From the NCBI RefSeq assembly GCF_009900765.1, contig NZ_JAAABL010000028.1, positions 1 to 50,457 of the forward strand: 50,457 bases of DNA. The letters are read 5' to 3'. The DNA is from Rhodovarius lipocyclicus (lineage in GTDB: Bacteria > Pseudomonadota > Alphaproteobacteria > Acetobacterales > Acetobacteraceae). Below the pieces are notes generated by a model. That model searched no databases. It saw only the letters and a program-made list of their open reading frames with translations, and was not told where the DNA came from. Numbering within the stretch: position 1 is the first letter of the stretch; each line of letters starts with the position of its first letter. This document shows, piece after piece, positions 39,600 through 47,920 of this stretch. Both the position numbers and the translations under genes were made by a program.

Positions 39600-39935
39600 T
39601 CACGGCGGGCTGTCGGCAGGCGCCTCCGCGCGGTCCTGCATGCCGTAGTCGCGCAGCACCTGCGCCACCCGCAGCCGGTAGCCCGCGAAGATGCCCCCGC
39701 GCCCGGCGGCCTGGGCGATGCGGTGGGCGGCGCGGTTGCGCCATTCCGCCACCGCCGCCTCGTCCCGGAAGAAGGAGATCGAGAGGAATTTGCCCGGCGT
39801 GGTCAGGCTGCTGAAGCGTTCCACCGAGATGAAGCCGTCCACGCTGGCCAGCTCCTCCCGCAGGGAGGCGGCGATGGCGAAGTAATCCTTGTCCCGTCCG
39901 GGGGCGGGTTCGACCTCGAAGATGATGGCGATCAT
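39600..39935 (-). CDS. Antibiotic-biosynthesis-monooxygenase (ABM) domain protein
   Basis: The 111-residue protein has the ABM ferredoxin-like fold pattern: MIAIIFEVEPAPGRDKDYF, a helix with SLREELASVDGFISVERF, FLSISFFRDEAAVAEWRN and a closing helix with HRIAQAAGRG. Such proteins are small oxygenases, haem-binding or stress proteins; no cofactor residue is decisive. It lies 25 bases after the ArsR-type regulator stop and is probably co-transcribed with it, which suggests that the regulator's signal governs this enzyme. Confidence 0.85.
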   Translation of the reverse strand: MIAIIFEVEPAPGRDKDYFAIAASLREELASVDGFISVERFSSLTTPGKFLSISFFRDEAAVAEWRNRAAHRIAQAAGRGGIFAGYRLRVAQVLRDYGMQDRAEAPADSPP

Positions 39936-39960
39936 GCGTTGTCTCCCTGTGCGGGCCGGA

Positions 39961-40641
39961 TCATGCCCAATCCAGGCCGAAGGCGTCACGCATCAGCCGC
40001 GCCCCCTCGGGCGAGGCCCGCACCGCGCGGCTGCCGGGCACGCGGCGCAGCCAGCCGCGCTCCAGGCAATGCCGGCACAAGGCCGCCCCCAGCCGGCCCG
40101 CCAAATGCGGGCGGCGCTCGCTCCAGTCCAGGCAGGGGCGGCACAGCAGCCGCCCGCCCGGCGCGGTCTCGACGCCCAGGGCCAGCAGATGCGCGGCCCC
40201 CGCCTCCGTCAGCCGGCCGGCGTCGTGGTCCAGTTCCAGATGCCCGCGCGCGACCAGCGCATCGGCCAGCGCCACGCCCATGCGCCCGGCCAGATGGTCG
40301 TAGCAGGTGCGGGCATGGCGCAGCGCGGCCTCTCTCGGGCCGGTGCGGATGGCGGGGCGGGCGGGTGCCTCGGCCAGCGCCATCAGGGATTCCAGCAGCC
40401 GTGCCACCTCGGTGCCGGCCAGGCGGTGGTAGCGGTGGCGGCCTTGGCGCTCCATGGCCAGCAGCCCGGCCTGGGTCAGCCGGGCCAGATGGGCGCTGGC
40501 GGTCTGGGGCGTGATGCCGCCGGCCTGGGCGAGTTCGCCCGCCGTCAGCGCGCGGCCATCCATCAGCGCCTGCATCATGGCGGCGCGGGCGGGTTCGCCC
40601 AGCAGGGCGGCGATCTCGGCGAGGCGGGCGGTGCTGGCCAT
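39961..40641 (-). CDS. ArsR-family winged-helix transcriptional regulator
   Basis: The 226-residue protein has an N-terminal ArsR-type DNA-binding domain: LAEIAALLGEPARAAMMQAL, ELAQAGGITPQTASAHLARL as the recognition helix-turn-helix, LLAMERQGRHRYHRLAG as the wing. The C-terminal 130 residues form an extra domain seen in longer ArsR-like regulators and contain a C-R-P-C and a C-R-H-C pair that might bind metal. Start ATG 40641. It heads a two-gene unit with the ABM protein and is divergent from the ligase gene. Confidence 0.9.
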   Translation of the reverse strand: MASTARLAEIAALLGEPARAAMMQALMDGRALTAGELAQAGGITPQTASAHLARLTQAGLLAMERQGRHRYHRLAGTEVARLLESLMALAEAPARPAIRTGPREAALRHARTCYDHLAGRMGVALADALVARGHLELDHDAGRLTEAGAAHLLALGVETAPGGRLLCRPCLDWSERRPHLAGRLGAALCRHCLERGWLRRVPGSRAVRASPEGARLMRDAFGLDWA

Positions 40642-40708
40642 GCGCCTTCCTAGCATGGCCGGGCTGCCGGCACTTCGTCCCGGGCCGAAGCGTGCCTATC
40701 TTGCCCGC

Positions 40709-42301
40709 ATGAGTGTCCCCGCCTTCGCCGAATTGCTGGAGCGCCTGGCCTTCACCCCCTCCCGCCTCGGCAAGCAGGCGCTGCTGCGGCAATGGTTCGC
40801 GGGCCAGCCCGACCCGGACCGCGGCGTGGGGCTGGCGGCGCTGGCGGGGGAGCTGAAGCTGCGCGCCGCCAAGCCCGCCCTGGTCAAGGAGCTGGCCACC
40901 GCCCGCACCGACCCCACGCTGTTCGCCCTCAGCTACGATTATGTGGGCGACCTGGCGGAGACCATCGCGCTGATCTGGCCGGTGCCGCGCGGGGTGAACA
41001 TGCCCCCGCCCGGCCTGGCGGAGGTGGTGGAGGCGCTGGAGACCACCCCGAAGGCGGAGCTGCCCGCCCTGATCGCGGGCTGGCTGGACACGCTGGACGC
41101 CAGCGCGCGCCTAGCGCTGATCAAGCTGATCACCGGGGGGCTGCGCGTCGGCGCCTCGGCCCGGATGGCGCGGGTGGCGCTGGCCGAATGGTCCGGCCAG
41201 CCGGTGGAGGCGATCGAGGAGGTGTGGCACGGCGTGGCCCCCCCCTATCAGCCGCTGTTCCGCTGGCTGGAGGGGGCCGCCCCCCGCCCCGACCCCGGCG
41301 CCGCGCCCATCTTCCGCCCCCTGATGCTGGCCCACCCGCTGGAGGAGGAGGCGCTCTCCTCCCTGGCCCCCGCCGACTGGGCGGCTGAATGGAAATGGGA
41401 CGGCATCCGCGTGCAGCTGACCGCCGGGCCCGGCGGCGCGCGGCTGTGGTCGCGCGGCGGCGAGGACATCTCCGCCAGCTTCCCGGAGATCCTGGCCGCC
41501 ATGGATTTCCACGCGGTGCTGGATGGGGAGCTGCTGGTGCTGCGCGACGGCCAGGTGGCGCCCTTCGCCGATCTGCAGCAGCGGCTGAACCGCAAGGCGC
41601 CGGGGCCGAAGATGCTGCGCGAGCACCCGGCCGCCGTGCGCCTCTATGACCTGCTGTTCGAGGGGGAGGAGGATCTGCGCCCCCTGCCCTTCGCTGCCCG
41701 CCGCGCCCGGCTGGAGGGCTGGCACGCCGCCGCCGCCCCGGCACGGATGGACCTGTCGCCACTGATCCCCTTCCAGGGCTGGGAGGAGCTGGCGGAGCTG
41801 CGCGCCGGCGCGCGCGCCGCCAGCATGGAGGGGCTGATGCTGAAGCGCCTCGACAGCCCCTATCTGGCCGGGCGCATGAAGGGGCCGTGGTGGAAGTGGA
41901 AGCGCGGCACCCAGAATGTGGACGCCGTGCTGATGTATGCCCAGCGCGGGCACGGCAAGCGCAGCTCCTTCTACTCCGACTACACCTTCGGCCTGTGGCG
42001 GGACGGGCCGGACGGCGCGCCGGAGCTGGTGCCGATCGGCAAGGCCTATTCCGGCTACACGGACGCGGAGCTGGCCTTCCTGGACAAATGGATCCGCGAC
42101 CACACCACCAACCGCTTCGGCCCGGTGCGGGAGGTGGAGCGCGGCCTGGTGCTGGAGGTGGAGTTCGACGCCGCCCAGCGCTCCGGCCGGCACAAATCGG
42201 GGGTCGCGCTGCGCTTTCCGCGCATTGCCCGCCTGCGCCGCGACAAGCCCGCCGAGGAGGCGGACCGGCTGGAGACGCTGCTGGCGATGATTCCCGCCTG
42301 A
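40709..42301 (+). CDS. ATP-dependent DNA ligase (cisplatin-damage-response type)
   Basis: The 530-residue protein has an N-terminal helical domain (FTPSRLGKQALLRQWFAG; IKLITGGLRVGASARMARVA), the nucleotidyl-transferase motif WAAEWKWDGIRVQL with the Lys that becomes adenylated, DGELLVL, EGLMLKRLDSPYLAGR and WWKWKRG, and an OB fold near the end. It seals nicks with ATP. In many Alphaproteobacteria it is beside an mRNA-processing-type exonuclease, a helicase and a phosphoesterase; none of these is here. Start ATG 40709; the longer upstream frame is antisense to the arsR gene. Confidence 0.93.
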   Translation: MSVPAFAELLERLAFTPSRLGKQALLRQWFAGQPDPDRGVGLAALAGELKLRAAKPALVKELATARTDPTLFALSYDYVGDLAETIALIWPVPRGVNMPPPGLAEVVEALETTPKAELPALIAGWLDTLDASARLALIKLITGGLRVGASARMARVALAEWSGQPVEAIEEVWHGVAPPYQPLFRWLEGAAPRPDPGAAPIFRPLMLAHPLEEEALSSLAPADWAAEWKWDGIRVQLTAGPGGARLWSRGGEDISASFPEILAAMDFHAVLDGELLVLRDGQVAPFADLQQRLNRKAPGPKMLREHPAAVRLYDLLFEGEEDLRPLPFAARRARLEGWHAAAAPARMDLSPLIPFQGWEELAELRAGARAASMEGLMLKRLDSPYLAGRMKGPWWKWKRGTQNVDAVLMYAQRGHGKRSSFYSDYTFGLWRDGPDGAPELVPIGKAYSGYTDAELAFLDKWIRDHTTNRFGPVREVERGLVLEVEFDAAQRSGRHKSGVALRFPRIARLRRDKPAEEADRLETLLAMIPA

Positions 42302-42310
42302 GGCGTCAGA

Positions 42311-42347
42311 TGCGAAGCGTTCGCAATGCACTTGCGAACGCCTCGCA
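42311..42347 (+). promoter_or_regulatory. Tandem Fur-like palindromic operators
   Basis: TGCGAAGCGTTCGCA (42311-42325) is a perfect TGCGAA-N3-TTCGCA palindrome. TGCGAACGCCTCGCA (42333-42347) is a second copy with one mismatch, 22 bases on, about two helical turns. Together they also create a 10-base-arm inverted repeat, 42317-42326 with 42332-42341. The sites lie 37-73 bases ahead of the ATG of the iron-binding protein and just after the ligase stop. The 6-3-6 layout fits Fur-family sites in G+C-rich Alphaproteobacteria; Irr or another regulator is possible. Confidence 0.75.
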
Positions 42348-42383
42348 CTCTCGCTACATGGCGGTCTCCATCGGGAGCACGTC

Positions 42384-43421
42384 ATGCGCCGTCGCCAGAT
42401 TCTCGCCCTGCCCAGCCTGCTGGCCGCGCCCCTCGCGGCGCCCGCCTTGGCCCCCGCCTGGGCGCAAGAACGCACGATCAACCTGTATTCGGCGCGCCAC
42501 TACGATTCCGACCGCAGCCTGTGGGACAGCTTCACCCGCCAGACCAACATCCGCGTCCGCGTGGTCGAGGCCAACATCGACCAGCTGATGGAGCGCCTGC
42601 GCGCCGAGGGCGCCAACAGCCCCGCCGACGTGCTGGTGACGGTGGACATCGCCCGGCTGGTGCGCGCGACGGAGCTGGGCATCTTCGAGCCCATCCGCAA
42701 CGCGGCGCTGGAAAGCCGCATCCCCGCCCATCTGCGCGACGCGGACGGCCATTGGTTCGGCTTCACCACCCGCGCCCGGGTGCTGATGTACGACAAGGCC
42801 CTGGGCCTGCCCGCGGGGCTGGCGCGGTACGAGGACCTGGCCAAGCCGGAATTCGCCAATTCCATCGCCGTGCGCAGCTCCAACCACGTCTACAACGTCA
42901 ATCTCGCGGCCTCGATCGTGGCGGCCGATGGCGCGGCGGCCACGGAAGCCTGGGCGCGCGGCGTGGCGCACAACCTGGCCCGCCCGCCCGCCGGCGGCGA
43001 CCGCGACCAGATCCGCGCCGTGCTGGCCGGCCAAGGCCGCATCGCCGTCTCCAACTCCTACTACCTCGGGCTGATGGCGATCTCGGAGCGCGAGGAGGAC
43101 AAGCAGCTGGCGGCCCGGGTGGGCGTGCTGTTCCCCAACCAGGGCGACCGCGGCACCCATGTGAACGTCTCGGGCGCCGGCATGGTCAAGACCGCGCCGA
43201 ACAAGGAAGCCGCCCGCGCCTTCCTGGAATTCCTCTCCACGCCCGAGGCGCAGTCCCAGTTCGCCATGGGCAACATGGAATTCCCGGCCGTGACGGGTGC
43301 CGCCGTGCACCCGTTCCTGGCCGCGCTCGGCAGCTTCAAGCAGGACCCGGTGGACCCGCGCGTGCTGGCCAGCCACATGCCGGAGGCCCTGCGCATCATG
43401 CAGCGGGCCGGCTGGCGGTGA
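42384..43421 (+). CDS. Ferric-iron ABC transporter substrate-binding protein (FbpA/AfuA type)
   Basis: The 345-residue periplasmic protein has a signal peptide (MRRRQILALPSLLAAPLAA ending AWAQ) and INLYSARHYDSDRSLWDSFT, the standard start of FbpA-type proteins with YSxRHY. SPADVLVTVDIARLVRATE and later ISNSYYLGLM, read here as VSNSYYLGLMA, hold the Tyr pair that coordinates Fe3+. It should capture iron for a permease encoded elsewhere. It is first in an operon with bfd and bfr, its TGA overlapping the bfd GTG, and has Fur-like operators upstream. Confidence 0.93.
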   Translation: MRRRQILALPSLLAAPLAAPALAPAWAQERTINLYSARHYDSDRSLWDSFTRQTNIRVRVVEANIDQLMERLRAEGANSPADVLVTVDIARLVRATELGIFEPIRNAALESRIPAHLRDADGHWFGFTTRARVLMYDKALGLPAGLARYEDLAKPEFANSIAVRSSNHVYNVNLAASIVAADGAAATEAWARGVAHNLARPPAGGDRDQIRAVLAGQGRIAVSNSYYLGLMAISEREEDKQLAARVGVLFPNQGDRGTHVNVSGAGMVKTAPNKEAARAFLEFLSTPEAQSQFAMGNMEFPAVTGAAVHPFLAALGSFKQDPVDPRVLASHMPEALRIMQRAGWR

Positions 43422-43597
43422 TCGTCTGCTCCTGCAACGCGCTCAGCGAGGCCGCGATCCGCGCCGCGCTGGCCGCCGGCGCCGCGCGCCCGGGCGAGGT
43501 GTACACGCAATGCGGCTGCGCGGCGCAATGCGGCTGCTGCACGCAAACCATCCTGAGTATCATTCGCGAGCCCGCTCAGGACAAACCGCGCGCTTGA
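43418..43597 (+). CDS. bfd: Bacterioferritin-associated ferredoxin
   Basis: The 59-residue protein starts with GTG at 43418 overlapping the preceding stop (GTGA). VCSCNALSEAAIRAAL and the cluster QCGCCTQTILSII match Bfd, with Cys4, Cys6, Cys38 and Cys41 placed as in the E. coli protein to hold a [2Fe-2S] cluster; extra Cys32, Cys34 and Cys40 are unusual. Bfd gives electrons to bacterioferritin to release stored iron. It sits right before bfr, as expected. Confidence 0.93.
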   Translation: MIVCSCNALSEAAIRAALAAGAARPGEVYTQCGCAAQCGCCTQTILSIIREPAQDKPRA

Positions 43598-43651
43598 CCT
43601 GCCGCCCGGCAAGACCGCATGACTGCGCGATCCAAGCCAGGAGCGCGCGTC

Positions 43652-44146
43652 ATGAAGGGCGACACCAAGGTTATCGAGTTTCTCAATACTCAGCTGACGA
43701 ATGAGCTGACGGCCATCAATCAATACTTCCTGCACGCCCGCATGCTGGACAATTGGGGCGTGACCAAGCTCGCCAAGCACGAATACGGCGAATCCATCGA
43801 GGAAATGAAGCACGCGGATGACCTCATCCAGCGCATCCTGTTTCTCGGCGGCCTGCCCAATGTCCAGCGCCTCAACCACATCCTGATCGGGCAGAATGTC
43901 CAGGAAGTCCTGGAATGCGACCTGAAGCTGGAAGAGAAGGCGATCGGCGACCTGAAGGACGGCATCGCCTATTGCGAGCAAGTGCGCGATTTCGTCAGCC
44001 GCGACCTGCTGTTCCGCATCCTGGCCGATGAGGAAAGCCATGAGGACTTCCTCGACACCCAGTTCGAACTGATCCGCCAGGTGGGGCTGCCCAAATACAT
44101 CCTGCTGAACAGCGGTGCCGCCAACGAGGGCAAGACGGAAGATTAA
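43652..44146 (+). CDS. bfr: Bacterioferritin
   Basis: The 164-residue protein opens MKGDTKVIEFLNTQLTNELT, very close to E. coli Bfr. Ferroxidase-centre residues Glu18, Glu51 and His54 and the haem ligand Met52 are in SIEEMKHAD, and FRILADEESHEDFLD holds the later Glu/His ligands. Twenty-four copies form an iron-storage shell. AGGAG lies at about 43639-43643 upstream of the ATG at 43652. It ends the SBP-bfd-bfr operon, closed by a hairpin. Confidence 0.97.
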   Translation: MKGDTKVIEFLNTQLTNELTAINQYFLHARMLDNWGVTKLAKHEYGESIEEMKHADDLIQRILFLGGLPNVQRLNHILIGQNVQEVLECDLKLEEKAIGDLKDGIAYCEQVRDFVSRDLLFRILADEESHEDFLDTQFELIRQVGLPKYILLNSGAANEGKTED

Positions 44147-44154
44147 CGCCCGGC

Positions 44155-44178
44155 AACGCCCCGTCTGACGGGGCGTTT
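44155..44178 (+). terminator. Terminator after bfr
   Basis: ACGCCCCGTC (44156-44165) and GACGGGGCGT (44167-44176) are perfect complements, forming a stem of at least eight pairs with a five-base loop, followed by TTAA. It closes the iron operon. Confidence 0.75.
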
Positions 44179-44248
44179 AACGCTGGGCTGACAGGGCGCT
44201 GACGCTGGGTGCGGCAAAACCTCCTCATCAGACGAGGAGAAACCCACC

Positions 44249-44926
44249 ATGCCGAGCGAATCGCCCCTGCTCCCCTCCCCCGCCGCCGACCTGGGCATGC
44301 TGCTGACGCGCCGGCCGATGCCGGCGCCGCCCGCCGCCGAGCCCAGCGGCGAGATCGGCATGCTGGCCGCCGCCCTGGATTGCCAGGGCGTGGCCATCAG
44401 CCTGCACGGCCCCGATGGCCAGGCCCGCTTCCTGAACCGCGCCATGCACCGGCTGCTGCGGACCGACACCACCGCCTTCACCCCGCATGGCAGCTTCGGC
44501 GTGGTGCCGGCCGAACCCATGCAGCGCAGCCGCTACGCGGCCTCCCTGCTCGCGGCCGCCCATGGCCGCCCAGCCGAAATGCCGCTGCTGCGCGGCGAGG
44601 GCCCGCCCCCCTACATGGTCTGCTTCCAGCCGATGGAAGGGATGGGGGCCATGGTCACCATCCTCGACCCCTCCCGCCGGCGGCTGCCCAGCCAGGCCTT
44701 CCTGCGTGAGGCCTTCGGCTTCACCGCCGCCGAGGCCGCCCTCGCGCTCGACCTGGCCGATGGGCTGGCCGCGGCCGATTGCGCCTCTCTGCGCGGGGTG
44801 TCGGTGCACACCGTGCGGTCACAGCTGCGGGCGCTGTTCGCCAAGACCGGGCTGTGCCGGCAGGCCGAGCTCGTCTCCCTGATCCTGACCATGGGCCTGC
44901 AGCAGGCCGGCGGCCAAAAGGATTAG
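44249..44926 (+). CDS. LuxR-type helix-turn-helix transcriptional regulator
   Basis: The 225-residue protein has a C-terminal LuxR/FixJ DNA-binding domain (about residues 155-215): FGFTAAEAALALDLADGLAA, DCASLRGVSVHTVRSQLRAL as the recognition region, and FAKTGLCRQAELVSLI. The N-terminal part, with CQGVAISLHGPDGQARFLNR, has the look of a divergent PAS-like sensor. No ligand or phospho-acceptor is evident. It stands alone between bfr and ppa; its targets are not known. Confidence 0.85.
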   Translation: MPSESPLLPSPAADLGMLLTRRPMPAPPAAEPSGEIGMLAAALDCQGVAISLHGPDGQARFLNRAMHRLLRTDTTAFTPHGSFGVVPAEPMQRSRYAASLLAAAHGRPAEMPLLRGEGPPPYMVCFQPMEGMGAMVTILDPSRRRLPSQAFLREAFGFTAAEAALALDLADGLAAADCASLRGVSVHTVRSQLRALFAKTGLCRQAELVSLILTMGLQQAGGQKD

Positions 44927-45003
44927 GTGATTAGGGCCATGCCGGATTGAAACCGGCCCCGCTTCGTGGTTAAGCCCGGCAAACCTCTCCCAGGGAGCCT
45001 GGC

Positions 45004-45537
45004 ATGAACATCGACGCGATCCCCACCGGCAAGAAGACGCCCGATGACGTGAATGTCGTCATCGAGGTCTCGATCGGCGGCGAGCCGATCAAGTACGAGA
45101 TGGACAAGGAAGCGGGCGTGCTGTTCGTCGACCGCTTCCTGCACACCCCCATGCGCTACCCCGGCAATTACGGCTTCGTGCCGCACACCCTGTCCGAGGA
45201 TGGCGACCCGATCGACGTGCTGGTGGCCAACACCCGCCCGATCATGCCCGGCGCCGTCATCAACTGCCGCCCCATCGGCGTGCTGAAGATGGAGGACGAC
45301 GGCGGCGAGGACGAGAAGATCATCGCCGTGCCGTCCGACAAGCTGACCAAGAAGTATCTGAACGTGAAGACGCTGACGGACCTGCCGCAGGCGACCGTCG
45401 ACCAGATCCAGCACTTCTTCGAGCACTACAAGGACCTGGAGCCCGGCAAGTGGGTGAAGGTGAAGGGCTGGGGCGACGTGAACGAGGCCAAGGCGCTGAT
45501 CCTGGCCGCCGTGGAACGGGCCAAGTCCAAGGGCTGA
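45004..45537 (+). CDS. ppa: Inorganic pyrophosphatase
   Basis: The 177-residue cytoplasmic enzyme hydrolyses pyrophosphate. [33 protein letters not shown] and the signature [10 protein letters not shown] with its three Asp are diagnostic of family I. CTGGGAG-type ribosome site precedes the ATG. It stands alone and is followed by a strong terminator. Confidence 0.98.
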   Translation: MNIDAIPTGKKTPDDVNVVIEVSIGGEPIKYEMDKEAGVLFVDRFLHTPMRYPGNYGFVPHTLSEDGDPIDVLVANTRPIMPGAVINCRPIGVLKMEDDGGEDEKIIAVPSDKLTKKYLNVKTLTDLPQATVDQIQHFFEHYKDLEPGKWVKVKGWGDVNEAKALILAAVERAKSKG

Positions 45538-45540
45538 GGA

Positions 45541-45564
45541 AAGGGGGGCTTCGGCCCCCTTTTT
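45541..45564 (+). terminator. Rho-independent terminator of ppa
   Basis: AAGGGGGGC and GCCCCCTTT pair around a TTCG tetraloop (45550-45553), followed by TTTTT. This is a textbook intrinsic terminator three bases after the ppa stop. Confidence 0.95.
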
Positions 45565-45615
45565 CATATCCGGCCCACTGCCCTACCCTGCCCGGGAAAC
45601 CCCGGGAGATACGCC

Positions 45616-46623
45616 ATGGAATACCGCCCCCTCGGCCGCAGCGGCCTGAAGGTCTCGCCGCTCTGCCTCGGCACCATGATGTTCGGCGACGCCACGGACG
45701 AAGCCACCGCCACCCGCATCATCGACCGCGCCCGCGACCAGGGCATCAACTTCATCGACAGCGCCAATGCCTATAATGGCGGCCGCTCCGAGGAGATCAC
45801 GGGCCGCGCCATCCGCGCCCACCGCCGCCACTGGGTGCTGGCCACCAAGATCGCCAACCCCGTGGGCCCCGGACCCAACGACCGCGGCCTGTCCCGCCGC
45901 CACGTGATGCAGGCCACCGAAGACTGCCTCCGGCGCCTGGGCACCGAGACCATCGACATCCTGTACCTGCACAAGGAAGACCACTCCACGCCGCTGGCCG
46001 AGACGGTGCTGGCGCTCGCGCAGCTGGTGCGGCAGGGCAAGATCCTGCATTTCGGCGTCTCCAACTACCGCGCCTGGCGCGTGGCCGAGATCTGCCGCCT
46101 GTGCGACGAGGCCGGCATCGACCGCCCCGTCGTCAGCCAGCCCTACTACAACGCGCTGAACCGCATGCCGGAGGTGGAGCACCTGCCCGCCTGCGCCCAT
46201 TTCGGGCTGGGCGTCGTGCCCTACAGCCCGCTGGCGCGCGGGGTGCTGACCGGCAAATACGCCAGCCAGGCCGCCCCCGAGCCCGGCAGCCGCGCGGGCC
46301 GCGCCGACCGCCGCATGATGGAAACCGAATGGCGCCCGGAAAGCCTGGAAATTGCCCAGACCCTGCGCGCCCACGCCGAGGCCCAAGGCATCACCGCCGG
46401 CCAGTTCGCCGTGGCCTGGGTGCTGAACAACAAGCTGGTCACGGCCCCCATCGGCGGCCCGCGCACCGAAGCCCAGTGGGAAGACTACGTCGGCGCCCTG
46501 GACTACCGCTTCACAGCGGAGGACGAAGCCCTGGTGAACCGGCTGGTGCCGGCGGGCCATCCCTCCACACCAGGCTACAACGACCCGGCCTACCCGCTCG
46601 AAGGGCGCGTGGCGCGGAGCTGA
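45616..46623 (+). CDS. Aldo/keto reductase
   Basis: The 335-residue NADPH-dependent oxidoreductase has MEYRPLGRSGLKVSPLCLGT at its start, the catalytic Asp and Tyr in FIDSANAYNGGRSEE, Lys in WVLATKIANP and His in YLHKEDHSTP, then HFGVSNYRAWRV and VVPYSPLARGVLTGKY. All four tetrad residues are present. The physiological substrate is unknown; relatives act on a range of aldehydes. It is probably monocistronic, between two terminator hairpins. Confidence 0.93.
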   Translation: MEYRPLGRSGLKVSPLCLGTMMFGDATDEATATRIIDRARDQGINFIDSANAYNGGRSEEITGRAIRAHRRHWVLATKIANPVGPGPNDRGLSRRHVMQATEDCLRRLGTETIDILYLHKEDHSTPLAETVLALAQLVRQGKILHFGVSNYRAWRVAEICRLCDEAGIDRPVVSQPYYNALNRMPEVEHLPACAHFGLGVVPYSPLARGVLTGKYASQAAPEPGSRAGRADRRMMETEWRPESLEIAQTLRAHAEAQGITAGQFAVAWVLNNKLVTAPIGGPRTEAQWEDYVGALDYRFTAEDEALVNRLVPAGHPSTPGYNDPAYPLEGRVARS

Positions 46624-46632
46624 GGCGCGCGG

Positions 46633-46651
46633 CAGGGGGCTCCGCCCCCTG
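46633..46651. terminator. Hairpin between convergent genes
   Basis: CAGGGGGC (46633-46640) and GCCCCCTG (46644-46651) form an eight-pair stem in the 35-base gap between the aldo/keto reductase and acyl-CoA dehydrogenase genes. The same stem opens repeat copy 3. It may be a two-way terminator. Confidence 0.5.
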
Positions 46652-46658
46652 TCCGCCC

Positions 46659-47822
46659 TCAATAGCTGCGCGGCATGCCCAGCACGTGTTCGCCGATGTA
46701 GGACAGCACCAGGTTGGTGCTGATCGGGGCCACCTGGTACAGGCGGGTTTCGCGGAATTTACGTTCCACGTCGTATTCTTCGGCGAAGCCGAAGCCGCCA
46801 TGGGTCTGCACGCAGGCTTCGGCCGCGGCCCAGCTGGCGTCGGCGGCCAGCATCTTGCCCATATTGGCTTCCTCGCCGCAGTTCTCGCCGGCCTCGAACT
46901 TGGCCAGGCCCTTGTGGACGATGGCCTCGGCGGCGCGCATGGCGGCATAGGCCTTGGCGATGGGGAATTGCACGCCCTGGTTCTGGCCGATCGGGCGGCC
47001 GAACAGCACGCGCTCCTTGGCGTAGCTCACCGCCTTGTTGATGAACCACTTGGCGTCGCCGATGCATTCGCTGGCGATCAGCAGGCGCTCGGCGTTCATG
47101 CCGTCCAGGATGTAGCGGAAGCCCTTGCCCTCGATGCCCACCAGGTTTTCGGCGGGCACTTCCATGTTGTCGAAGAACACTTCGCAGGAATTGTGGTTCA
47201 TCATGGTGCGGATGGGGCGGATGGTCAGGCCGTTGCCCAGCGCCTTGCGCATGTCCACGATGAAGGTGGACAGGCCTTCGGTCTTCTTCGCTTCCTCGCC
47301 CTTCGGCGTGGTGCGGGCCAGCAGCAGCATCAGGTCCGAATGCTCGGCGCGGCTGGTCCAGATCTTCTGGCCGTTGACGATGTACTTGTCGCCTTCCTTC
47401 TTGGCGAAGGTGCGCAGGTTGGTGGTGTCGGTGCCGCTGGTGGGCTCGGTCACGCCGAAGGCCTGCAGGCGCAGTTCGCCGCTGGCGATCTTGGGCAGGT
47501 ATTCCGCCTTCTGCGCCGGGCTGCCGTGCTTCAGGATGGTGCCCATGATGTACATCTGGGCGTGGCAGGCGGCCCCGTTGGCGCCTTCGGCCTGCACGGT
47601 TTCCAGGATGGCGGCGGCGGCCGAGAGCGGCAGGCCCGCGCCGCCGAATTCCTCGGGGATCAGCGCGCCGAGGTAGCCGGCCTCGGTCAGGGCGGTGACG
47701 AATTCGGTGGGATAGCCGCGCACCTCATCCAGCTTGCGCCAGTATTCGCCGGGGAAGCGGGCGCAGAGCTTGCGCACTTCCTCGCGGATTTCGGGATGGG
47801 TCTCGGCTTGCGTGGACGTCAT
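46659..47822 (-). CDS. Acyl-CoA dehydrogenase
   Basis: The 387-residue FAD enzyme oxidises acyl-CoA to enoyl-CoA. FGGAGLPLSAAAAILETVQA, QAFGVTEPTSGTDTTNLRTF, YIVNGQKIWTSRAEHSDLML and the C-terminal QTHGGFGFAEEYDVERKFRE are the standard blocks. The chain length or branching of the substrate cannot be read. It follows the LysR gene on the same strand after an 85-base gap that begins with a copy of a 12-base word also present in the LysR divergent promoter. Confidence 0.95.
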   Translation of the reverse strand: MTSTQAETHPEIREEVRKLCARFPGEYWRKLDEVRGYPTEFVTALTEAGYLGALIPEEFGGAGLPLSAAAAILETVQAEGANGAACHAQMYIMGTILKHGSPAQKAEYLPKIASGELRLQAFGVTEPTSGTDTTNLRTFAKKEGDKYIVNGQKIWTSRAEHSDLMLLLARTTPKGEEAKKTEGLSTFIVDMRKALGNGLTIRPIRTMMNHNSCEVFFDNMEVPAENLVGIEGKGFRYILDGMNAERLLIASECIGDAKWFINKAVSYAKERVLFGRPIGQNQGVQFPIAKAYAAMRAAEAIVHKGLAKFEAGENCGEEANMGKMLAADASWAAAEACVQTHGGFGFAEEYDVERKFRETRLYQVAPISTNLVLSYIGEHVLGMPRSY

Positions 47823-47907
47823 GGTGACCTTGGGTGCGTTGTCGTTGGCTTGCCGCCAATCTGCCCGCAGACGGGGCTTGCGAGAAGACCCGCCGGCCCA
47901 CGATCAC

Positions 47908-47920
47908 CTATAACGGATTT
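47908..47920 (-). promoter_or_regulatory. Second copy of the putative LysR-site word, ahead of the acyl-CoA dehydrogenase gene
   Basis: On the minus strand this reads AAATCCGTTATAG, matching AAATCCGCTATAT at 48864-48876 at 11 of 13 positions. It overlaps the lysR stop codon and lies about 86 bases upstream of the acyl-CoA dehydrogenase start. If it is a binding site, the regulator would control both flanking units. The match is short and could be chance. Confidence 0.4.
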
